Shown: positions 56,357 through 64,000 of the stretch, piece after piece
Layout: every line of letters begins with the position of its first letter
Position numbering within the stretch: position 1 is the first letter of the stretch
Origin: Streptomyces sp. NBC_01288
Lineage (GTDB): Bacteria; Actinomycetota; Actinomycetes; Streptomycetales; Streptomycetaceae
Direction of reading: 5' to 3'
Assembly (NCBI RefSeq): GCF_035982055.1
Contig: NZ_CP108427.1
Coordinates: 1,612,001 to 1,676,000 of the forward strand
Length of the DNA: 64,000 nucleotides
Notes under the pieces: generated by a model
Told to the model about the DNA's origin: nothing
What the model saw: only the letters and a program-made list of their open reading frames with translations
The model's database searches: none
Program-made: the position numbers and the translations under genes

Positions 56357-56389
56357 CCCCCAGGCACGAGTGACTCGTGCGGGTGGGGG
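56357..56389 (-). promoter_or_regulatory. Leader hairpin overlapping the ribosome-binding site of paralogue A
   Basis: On the minus strand CCCCCA pairs with TGGGGG, and inside it GCACGAGT pairs with ACTCGTGC around one base. TGGGGG is part of the putative Shine-Dalgarno GGGGGAA, so folding would hide it. The same element lies before paralogue B; a 26-base block (56371-56396) is identical. It could be an RNA switch or, at DNA level, an operator. Confidence 0.65.
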
Positions 56390-56562
56390 CATGTCCACGG
56401 TCGGGAAGCCCGGCGGGCCGCAACCGGTGCAGAAGATCCTAGGCACTCCACCAGGCCGTTTCACCGCGACGGGCGCGTCGGGCGCGTGTGCCGACCGATC
56501 GATGGCCGAAACCCGCCGCTCGCCGTGCTGGGGAGAACCACCTCACCGCGAGGCCGCCCTTG

Positions 56563-58443
56563 TCACACCGCTGCGACCGGGCGCTGCTCGACGACCAGTC
56601 GGCGCAGCTGCTCCCGGGTCTCCGGATCCGTCGAGTAGACGACCGTCCCGACCATGCCCCGGGTCAACAGCACCTTGTAGGTGTTGCGGATGAGGCGGTC
56701 CACATCGGCGTGCGGGGTGGACTTCTTGAACACCGGGTCCTTGGACGCCGCCGGATCGATGACCCACCGGTCGCCTCGCCAGACCAGGTCCGGGCCGATG
56801 ATGACGCCGGACCAGTCGTACTCGAAGCCCTGGGCCGTGTAGACACAACCGATCTGTCCGAAACCCGCCGGGTCCGTCGCCCACAGCGCGGCCGGCGGTG
56901 CGCCGGAGACGGACCGGTCGCCCCGCAGGTTCCACGGGCGCGCCCAGTCGCCGATCACGACGTCGGCCACCAGCGGTTCGCCCGGCTTGGGTTCGGAGGA
57001 CCACCGCCAGCAGTAGCCCGCGGACATGCGGGCGCCGTAGCCCTGGGCCCGACGTGCGTCGAGGAACGTCTCCATCTCCTCGGGGCTGTCTGCCACCAGG
57101 AGCCGCATGCGGTCGTCGGGTTCCCAGGTCACGGGGCCACCCGGCGCCAGGCCCAGCAGGCGCACCACCCAGTTCAGATACGCGTCGCTGCCCCCGCACC
57201 TGAACTGGCTGTCGAGGGGCACCACCGTGCAGCGGACACCCCGCCTGGCGGCCACCGCCTCGATCTCGGCGACCGTGCCCATCTCCCCGGGACGTACCAC
57301 CTGATGTTCGTCGAGGAGGAAGACCGGTACGTGTGCGACATCGATGAGTTCGTCGATCTGCGCCCTGCCGGTGCGGTGTTCGGCGCGGGTGTAGCGGTTG
57401 GCCGATGTCTCGCGGATGCGGTGGGCCTCGTCGCAGATCAGTGCGCCGAGGCTGTTCTTCTCGGCCGTCATGAAGCTGTTGAAGTACTTGAAGAGATCCT
57501 GCACCTCACGTCGCCGGGCTCCCGCCACCTTCCGCATCGTCTTAGTGAAGGACTGCGAACCGGTCGCGTGCAGGGCCGGAACACCCCGGCGGTACAGCTC
57601 GCCGAGCAGTTGCAGAGCGATGACGCTCTTGCCCGTGCCCGGACCGCCGGTGACGATCACGACCTCCTTGTGGTCGGACTGCTGCGCCCGCCGTACCGCG
57701 TTGAGCACGAGACGGTAGGCGACCTGCTGTTCGTCGAGGAGGACGAACTGCTGGCGTTCGCGGACCTCTTGGGCGGCGACGGACATCAGCTGTCTGGAGG
57801 GCACCGTCGCCGCGCCGAGAAGTTCGTCGGCGGCGTGTGCGCCGGGGTGCCGGTCGCTGAGCCGGGCGCGGAGGTGGTCGAGGAACTCGCCCCTGCGCTC
57901 CCCGGTGAACAGCTGCCCGTGGTCGTCGCTCTCGATCTCGCGCAGCCCGGTCACGCCGAACTCGGTGGCGTTGTGGAGGAAGGCCACGCCGCTGACACGC
58001 TCCGCGCGACCGCTCAGCGCTCCGTTGAAGTTGACGAGGTACTCGCAGTACCGACGTACCTGCTCGATGGGGTTCAGGACGGGGTGGGCGTAGGGGTCGA
58101 CGTGGCAGAGCGTGGGGTCGTCCTCGTCCGGCTCCGCCTGGCTCCACTGCTTGAGTTCGACGATCACGTACGACGGGTCCCCCGTGCGCGGATGTACTCC
58201 GGCGAGGATCGCGTCGGCGCGCTTGCTGTTGAGCGGCAGCGCGTACTCGAGCATGATCTCCACGTCCCCGAGACCGGCGTCGTTCAGCGCGGCGGCCAGG
58301 ACGGGAATGCTCCGTTCCCAGGAACGGACCTCGGAGGTACCGGGCCGGTATCCGTGCAGATGGACGAACCGCTCGGTCAGGTGCAGGAACAGCGAACTGT
58401 CGAGTGCCCTGACGGCGACCGATTTCGCCGACGCTCGGAACAA
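56563..58443 (-). CDS. PD-(D/E)XK-like domain plus DUF2075 helicase/ATPase, paralogue B
   Basis: A 626-residue protein. The start is taken as TTG 58443 by analogy with paralogue A, 7 bases after GGGGGAA; TTG 58446 and a longer ATG start at 58509 are alternatives. The nuclease-like core is NSKRADAILAGVHP followed by YVIVELKQWS. The helicase part has Walker A VIVTGGPGTGKSVIALQ, Walker B LICDEAHRIRE, LDSQFRCGGSDAYLNW, CVYTAQGFEYDW and KVLLTRGMVGTVVYS. It lacks the basic tail of paralogue A. It precedes paralogue A by 215 bases in the same direction. The nuclease assignment is by motif only. Confidence 0.84.
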   Translation of the reverse strand: MFRASAKSVAVRALDSSLFLHLTERFVHLHGYRPGTSEVRSWERSIPVLAAALNDAGLGDVEIMLEYALPLNSKRADAILAGVHPRTGDPSYVIVELKQWSQAEPDEDDPTLCHVDPYAHPVLNPIEQVRRYCEYLVNFNGALSGRAERVSGVAFLHNATEFGVTGLREIESDDHGQLFTGERRGEFLDHLRARLSDRHPGAHAADELLGAATVPSRQLMSVAAQEVRERQQFVLLDEQQVAYRLVLNAVRRAQQSDHKEVVIVTGGPGTGKSVIALQLLGELYRRGVPALHATGSQSFTKTMRKVAGARRREVQDLFKYFNSFMTAEKNSLGALICDEAHRIRETSANRYTRAEHRTGRAQIDELIDVAHVPVFLLDEHQVVRPGEMGTVAEIEAVAARRGVRCTVVPLDSQFRCGGSDAYLNWVVRLLGLAPGGPVTWEPDDRMRLLVADSPEEMETFLDARRAQGYGARMSAGYCWRWSSEPKPGEPLVADVVIGDWARPWNLRGDRSVSGAPPAALWATDPAGFGQIGCVYTAQGFEYDWSGVIIGPDLVWRGDRWVIDPAASKDPVFKKSTPHADVDRLIRNTYKVLLTRGMVGTVVYSTDPETREQLRRLVVEQRPVAAV

Positions 58444-58452
58444 CAAGGACTT

Positions 58453-58489
58453 CCCCCAGGCAGCACGAAATGACTCGTGCGGGTGGGGG
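58453..58489 (-). promoter_or_regulatory. Leader hairpin overlapping the ribosome-binding site of paralogue B
   Basis: CCCCCA pairs with TGGGGG, and GCACGA pairs with TCGTGC across 6 bases. The block 58471-58496 is identical to 56371-56396. The loop and the spacer before TGGGGG differ from paralogue A while both stems are kept. The shared bases fall in different reading frames relative to the two genes, which argues against their being a conserved protein start. Confidence 0.65.
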
Positions 58490-58644
58490 CATGTCCTTCG
58501 AGACCCCACCGAGGTGGAGCGGAAGCCCGTCGGGCCGCGATGACGATGCGATCAAGGGTACCTGCGAGGCCCCGGATCCACCGGAGGGCGGCACACTCCC
58601 GCCGACCGGTGGCCCGGACACCGGTCACCCCGGCCCAGCCCTGC

Positions 58645-60510
58645 TCACTTCTTCTGTTCCACCCGCACCCAGTCCACCTCCGCCTGCACTCCCCCGCCCG
58701 CGACCTTGTCCACGCTGGACTGCGGCAGCCCCCAGTACGGAGTCGTCGCCTGGTTCCATCCGGCCGGGTACGCGCCGCCCAGGGCGAGGTTGAGGATGAC
58801 GTACTGGTTGTGGTCGTAGACCCATTGGCCGCGGGTCGATTCGAGTTTGTTGCGGGTGGTCTCCTGGACGAGGGTGTCGTCGACGTAGAAGCGCATCGTG
58901 GTCGGGGTCCACTCGACCGCGTACGTGTGCCACTGGTCGGCCGTGCCGCCGTTCGGGTAGGTCTGGCGGGCGCCGATGTTGCCGTCGGCGGAGTAGCCGG
59001 GGCCGTGGAGGGCCGTACTCGTCCAGGTCGGGTAGCCGATGTTCTCCATGATGTCGGTCTCGCCGGAGGCGGGCCAGGAGACCGACGGGTCGTCGACGTT
59101 GCTGCCGAGCAGCCAGAAGGCGGGCCAGAATCCGTCGCCGACCGGGAGCTTCATGCGGGCGCTGACCTTGCCGTACGTGAAGTCGAACTTGGTGTTGGTG
59201 TCGATGCGGCCCGACGTGAAGTCGTACGTGCCGCCACCCGCCTGGGTGCAGCCCTTGCAGTACTTCGCCGCGAGGATCAACTCACCGTTCTGGGTACGGA
59301 CGTTGTCCGTGGAGTCGACGTACGCCTGGGACTCGCCGTTGACCGAGCCCATCTCCGTGCCCGTCCGCACGACCCGCCATTTGGAACGGTCCAGGGCCGC
59401 CGACGTGAAGTCGTCGAAGAACGTCGTCTGGTACGTGCCCGACTGGTCGGCGGGGAGTGCGGGGTAGGCCGCCGCCGCGCTGCCGCCGGTGCCCCAGACC
59501 TGGAACTCGTAGAGGGAATAGCCGAATTGGGCCGTGTAGGGCGCCGGGTTGTAGAAGGAGCGGCGTTCCTTGCCGAGCATGCGGACGTAGCGGCCGGTGA
59601 CCGGCTGGGGCAGGGTGACCGTGTCGTGGCGGCCTGTGGCGTCGGCGGGGGCCTGGATGTTCGCGCGGCGGGCGGCGATGTCGGCGGCGGAGGGTTCGTA
59701 GACCGTGCGCCAGGTGGTGTTGTTGTCGGAGACCTGGAGCAAGTAGTCGACGGCGTAGGCCGATTCCCAGTAGAGGTCGACCGTGTCGATCGTCGAGGTC
59801 GCGCCGAGGTCGACCGAGACCCAGCGGTCGGCGTTCCAGTCGCTGGACCAACGGGTCGCGTCGTCCTTGAGGTTGGCGGGCCAGCCGCCGTCGGTGACGT
59901 ACGCCGGTGAAACGCCGTTGTGCTGGTAGTAGTCGGAGTACGCCGGGTGGTTCAGGGCGAGGTTGGTGCGGGTCGTGGACGCGGGGGCCGGTTCGCCGCC
60001 GTAGACCTTGAAGGAGTAGAGCGAGTAGCCGTAGGGCGTGGCACGTTCCAAGCCGCGCATGCGGACATATCGGCCCGTCACTTCCTGGGGGTACGTGCTG
60101 GTGGTGACAGAGCCGCCGGTGCCCGCCGTCTCGGTGTAGAACGGCGTCCAGTCGGTGCCGTTCTTGGAGACCTCCAGGACGTATCTCTTGCCGTAGGCCG
60201 CTTCCCAGTCGAGGGTGACGCGGTCGATGCGGAGGGTGGTGCCGAGGTCGAGGCGGATCCAGGCGTCGTCGGCGAAGTTGCTGGACCAGCGGGTCGCGCC
60301 GTCGCCGTCGAAGGCGAGGCCGGGGGTGGTGCCGGCGTTCTCGCTGCCGGAGGCGGTGACGGCGGCCGGGTTCGCGGCGTAGGAGGCGGCGGCGCGGTCG
60401 GTGTCCCAGGTCGCGGCGGCCGCGGCCTGCGGGGCGGGGGCCGCGAGGGCCGGGGTGGCGGAGAACAAGGCCAGTGCGGTGAGCGCGGTGAGCAGGGTGC
60501 GTGCGGGCAT
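58645..60510 (-). CDS. Secreted GH16 glucanase with two N-terminal F5/8C (CBM32-like) domains
   Basis: A 621-residue exported enzyme with signal peptide LLTALTALALFSATPALA. Two discoidin-type carbohydrate-binding domains follow (TRWSSNFADDAWIRLDLG ... GRYVRMRGLERATPYGYSL and TRWSSDWNADRWVSVDLG ... GRYVRMLGKERR). The GH16 catalytic domain is at about 380-621, with the catalytic motif SGETDIMENIG and FWPAFWLLGS. It would cleave beta-1,3(-1,4)-glucans. The frame is open far upstream in the GH1 gene, but ATG 60510 starts the signal peptide. Its products could feed the beta-glucosidase and ABC transporter encoded upstream. Confidence 0.92.
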   Translation of the reverse strand: MPARTLLTALTALALFSATPALAAPAPQAAAAATWDTDRAAASYAANPAAVTASGSENAGTTPGLAFDGDGATRWSSNFADDAWIRLDLGTTLRIDRVTLDWEAAYGKRYVLEVSKNGTDWTPFYTETAGTGGSVTTSTYPQEVTGRYVRMRGLERATPYGYSLYSFKVYGGEPAPASTTRTNLALNHPAYSDYYQHNGVSPAYVTDGGWPANLKDDATRWSSDWNADRWVSVDLGATSTIDTVDLYWESAYAVDYLLQVSDNNTTWRTVYEPSAADIAARRANIQAPADATGRHDTVTLPQPVTGRYVRMLGKERRSFYNPAPYTAQFGYSLYEFQVWGTGGSAAAAYPALPADQSGTYQTTFFDDFTSAALDRSKWRVVRTGTEMGSVNGESQAYVDSTDNVRTQNGELILAAKYCKGCTQAGGGTYDFTSGRIDTNTKFDFTYGKVSARMKLPVGDGFWPAFWLLGSNVDDPSVSWPASGETDIMENIGYPTWTSTALHGPGYSADGNIGARQTYPNGGTADQWHTYAVEWTPTTMRFYVDDTLVQETTRNKLESTRGQWVYDHNQYVILNLALGGAYPAGWNQATTPYWGLPQSSVDKVAGGGVQAEVDWVRVEQKK

Positions 60511-60604
60511 GCGGGTCTCCTTGAGGGGCGGATCTCCTTCTGGGGGTGCTCGTGCTGACGTGCAGCTGACTGTCGTGCGCATGACACATATGGGGATGGT
60601 GCTA

Positions 60605-60644
60605 CCCCGGTGGGTGCGGGCTCCCCCGCCCGCGCCCACCGGGG
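60605..60644 (-). terminator. Long hairpin terminator after the GH1 gene
   Basis: CCCCGGTGGG (60605-60614) pairs with CCCACCGGGG (60635-60644), and inside it GCGGGC (60616-60621) pairs with GCCCGC (60628-60633). It lies just past the stop of the beta-glucosidase gene and separates it from the GH16 gene. Confidence 0.85.
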
Positions 60645-60653
60645 CGGCCTTGC

Positions 60654-62012
<1,359 letters not shown>

Positions 62013-62050
62013 TGAAGTCCCTTTACGGTCAGCGGAGTTGGTCGGGTCGG

Positions 62051-62920
62051 TCACTTGACGGCGCCCGCCGTCAGCCCGGCGACGAGATAGCGCTGCAGCA
62101 GCAGGAAGCCGGCGACCACGGGCACGCTGACGACCAGCGAGGCGGCCATGATCTGGTTCCAGTACACGTCGTTGAGCGTGGAGTAGCCCTGGAGTCCGAC
62201 GGCGAGCGTGCGGGTCGAGTCGTTGGTCATGACGGAGGCGAAGAGGACTTCTCCCCACGCGGTCATGAAGGCGTAGACGGCGACCGCGACGATGCCGGGG
62301 ATCGCGGCCGGGACGACGACGCGCAGCAGTGCGCCGAGCGGACCGCAGCCGTCGACCAGCGCGGCCTCGTCCAAGTCCCTCGGCACGGAGTCGAAGTAGC
62401 CGATCAGCATCCAGATGGAGAAGGGCAGGGAGAAGGTGAGATACGTCAGGATCAGGCCGCCGCGCGAGCCGAACAGGGCGATGCCCGTGGCGTTGCCGAT
62501 GTTGACGTAGAGGAGGAACAGCGGGAGGAGGAAGAGGATGCCCGGGAACATCTGCGTCGACAGGACGGTGACCGTGAAGACGCGCTTGCCGCGGAACTCG
62601 TAGCGGCTGACGGCGTACGCGGCGAAGACCGCGATCACCACCGAGCAGAGGGTCGCGGCGACGGACACGATCAGCGAGTTCATGAAGTACTTCGCGAGCG
62701 GGACCGTCGACCAGATGTCGATGTAGGGGCGGATCGTGAGACCGCTCGGCAGCCAGCGGAACTTGCCCGTGACGTCCGAGAGCGGTTTCAGGGAGCTGGA
62801 GAGCATGACGTACACCGGCACCAGGACGAAGCCGGCCAGCAGGGTGAGGAAGATCCGCCGCGACCAGATGAAGGAGCGGGGCGGGGCCATCGGCGACCTG
62901 GAGAGCGAGGAACTAGACAT
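62051..62920 (-). CDS. ABC sugar transporter permease (MalG/CebG type)
   Basis: A 289-residue inner-membrane subunit with six helices. The EAA loop is [26 protein letters not shown], and the N-terminus has the carbohydrate-uptake-1 pattern [13 protein letters not shown]. It pairs with the upstream permease, whose end it overlaps by 8 bases, and with the binding protein at the window edge. The ATPase is probably the shared MsiK encoded elsewhere, as is usual in streptomycetes. Confidence 0.93.
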   Translation of the reverse strand: MSSSSLSRSPMAPPRSFIWSRRIFLTLLAGFVLVPVYVMLSSSLKPLSDVTGKFRWLPSGLTIRPYIDIWSTVPLAKYFMNSLIVSVAATLCSVVIAVFAAYAVSRYEFRGKRVFTVTVLSTQMFPGILFLLPLFLLYVNIGNATGIALFGSRGGLILTYLTFSLPFSIWMLIGYFDSVPRDLDEAALVDGCGPLGALLRVVVPAAIPGIVAVAVYAFMTAWGEVLFASVMTNDSTRTLAVGLQGYSTLNDVYWNQIMAASLVVSVPVVAGFLLLQRYLVAGLTAGAVK

Positions 62921-63920
62921 CGGCCGACCTCCGTCCGCGTGAAGTGAGCACCAGGTACACGCCGGTGACGACGAGCAGGAACAGGAGCAGCAGGACCGAC
63001 ATCGCCGAGCCGGTGCCGAAGTTCCACGTCACGAACGAGGCCTGGTAGATGTGCACCGAGATGAGATCCGCGGCCTCGGGGGCGGACCTGCCGAACAGGA
63101 CGTACGGCGTGTTGAAGTCGTTGAACGTCCACAGGAACAGCACCAGGACCAGCACCTGGTTGACCGGGCGCAGCGACGGCAGGGTGATGCGGCGGATCTG
63201 CTGCAACCGGCCCGCGCCGTCGATGGACGCCGCCTCGTACAGCTCCTTGGGGATGTTCTGAAGGCCGGCCATGACGATGAGGAAGGCGAAGGGCCAGCCC
63301 TTCCACACGTGCACGATGAGCAGCGCGTAGAAGCTGTTGTCGCCGATCAGCCAGAACGACGGCTTGCTGGTGATGTGCAGCTGGTCGTGCAGGACGTGGT
63401 TCACCAGGCCGTTGTCGTGCTGGAACATGAAGACCCAGGTGATGACGGCCGCGTAGACCGGCAGCGCGTACGGGATCAGGAAGAGCGCTCTCAACAGGCC
63501 CCGGCCGCGGAAGTTGTCCTGCATGTAGATCGCGGTGACCGTGCCGAGCAGCCAGCAGAAGGCGACCGACAGCAGGGTGAAGACGACGGTGACGAAGAAG
63601 GAGTGGAGGAGCGACTTGCCGACGGGGGCGCTGAAGTCCACCGAGACCTTGTAGTTGCCGAAACCGGACCAGGGCGCGGTGCCCCAGTCGCGGATGTAGA
63701 ACTGCGTGAGCTCCTTGAAGCTCATGACGATGCCGATGACCATCGGCACCAGGTGGACCAGGAGTTCGAGGAACAGGGCGGGCAGGAGCAGCAGATACGG
63801 CAGTCCGATCCGGCGGATCCGGTCGGTACGGCGGCGGCGCGGCCCGGGGGCCACCGTGGCGGACGTGTCCTTCCGCTCGGCGGCCTCCGGGGTGACAGTG
63901 CTCGTCACAGTCGCACTCAC
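62913..63920 (-). CDS. ABC sugar transporter permease (MalF/CebF type)
   Basis: A 335-residue permease. A 35-residue basic N-terminus precedes the helices (YLLLLPALFLELLVHLVPMVIGIVMSF). The EAA loop is LYEAASIDGAGRLQQIRRITLPSLRPV. GTG 63920 overlaps the stop of the binding-protein gene. AGAGCGCTCT at 63483-63492, inside this gene, resembles the LacI-type operator upstream of the first GH16 gene. It forms the translocation pore with the MalG-type subunit. Confidence 0.93.
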   Translation of the reverse strand: MSATVTSTVTPEAAERKDTSATVAPGPRRRRTDRIRRIGLPYLLLLPALFLELLVHLVPMVIGIVMSFKELTQFYIRDWGTAPWSGFGNYKVSVDFSAPVGKSLLHSFFVTVVFTLLSVAFCWLLGTVTAIYMQDNFRGRGLLRALFLIPYALPVYAAVITWVFMFQHDNGLVNHVLHDQLHITSKPSFWLIGDNSFYALLIVHVWKGWPFAFLIVMAGLQNIPKELYEAASIDGAGRLQQIRRITLPSLRPVNQVLVLVLFLWTFNDFNTPYVLFGRSAPEAADLISVHIYQASFVTWNFGTGSAMSVLLLLFLLVVTGVYLVLTSRGRRSADV

Positions 63921-64000
63921 TTCGCAGGCATCTGCTGCTGAGCCTTTTCGAGCTCCGCCTTGACCGACGCGGTCGTCACCGCGCGTCCCGCGGCGGCGTC
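63917..64000 (-). CDS. ABC sugar-binding protein, C-terminal end (5' part outside window)
   Basis: The last 27 codons of a minus-strand gene enter the window and read into a stop at 63917-63919. The C-terminus (VKAELEKAQQQMPAK) is typical of extracellular sugar-binding proteins of the CebE/MalE type. It overlaps the permease start (GTGA). It would be the lipoprotein receptor of the transporter. Confidence 0.8.
   Translation of the reverse strand, partial: DAAAGRAVTTASVKAELEKAQQQMPAK

Overview
The window is a stretch of high-GC actinobacterial chromosome, almost certainly Streptomyces. GTG and TTG starts are common, genes are chained by 4-base ATGA/GTGA overlaps, and several proteins are typical of that genus (SCO5389-family protein, CooC-like ATPase, OpcA, NB-ARC/TPR proteins). 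The order tkt-tal-zwf-opcA-pgi-gnd, followed further on by a second GTP cyclohydrolase II gene and a creatininase-family gene, matches what I remember of the S. coelicolor SCO6663-SCO6650 region; I could not run a comparison.

Layout. 1-5.2 kb: end of a sensor histidine kinase, an FAD enzyme fused to a TPR domain, and an L,D-transpeptidase lipoprotein. 5.2-7.4 kb: non-coding degenerate repeats interrupted by an IS110-type element. 7.5-10 kb: secreted GH16 glucanase and an AraC regulator. 10-19 kb: pentose-phosphate operon tkt-tal-zwf-opcA-pgi-gnd plus a histidine phosphatase. 19-25.7 kb: a pentapeptide-like membrane protein, then a quinate/shikimate catabolic module (3-dehydroshikimate dehydratase, shikimate-type dehydrogenase, TetR regulator, MHS transporter). 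26-33.7 kb: a glycosyltransferase-like gene carrying ten copies of a 7-base repeat, an NB-ARC/TPR protein, a PPOX protein, a TetR/MFS pair and a serine hydrolase. 33.7-38 kb: an amino-acid operon (two saccharopine-dehydrogenase-type enzymes, a DAO-type oxidase, an ornithine cyclodeaminase homologue).

38-45.4 kb is the most intriguing metabolic region. It holds a GTP cyclohydrolase II whose key tyrosine is methionine, a creatininase-family enzyme, a flippase-like membrane protein, a methyltransferase, a GT4 glycosyltransferase, a degenerate PTPS/QueD homologue, an MDR reductase and a CDP-alcohol phosphatidyltransferase. Together they look like an uncharacterised pathway that attaches a GTP-derived pyrimidine or pterin unit, or a sugar, to a lipid.

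45.5-52.3 kb: YcnI copper protein and partner, then GNAT, solute-binding protein, fused ABC permease and MFS exporter without a local ATPase. 52.4-54.2 kb: CooC-like ATPase, SCO5389-family protein and a small membrane ORF. 54.2-58.4 kb: two tandem paralogues, each a PD-(D/E)XK-like domain followed by a DUF2075 helicase; each is preceded by the same leader hairpin, which overlaps the ribosome-binding site. This is a candidate defence locus. 58.6-64 kb: second GH16 glucanase, GH1 beta-glucosidase and an ABC sugar transporter, that is, glucan degradation and uptake.
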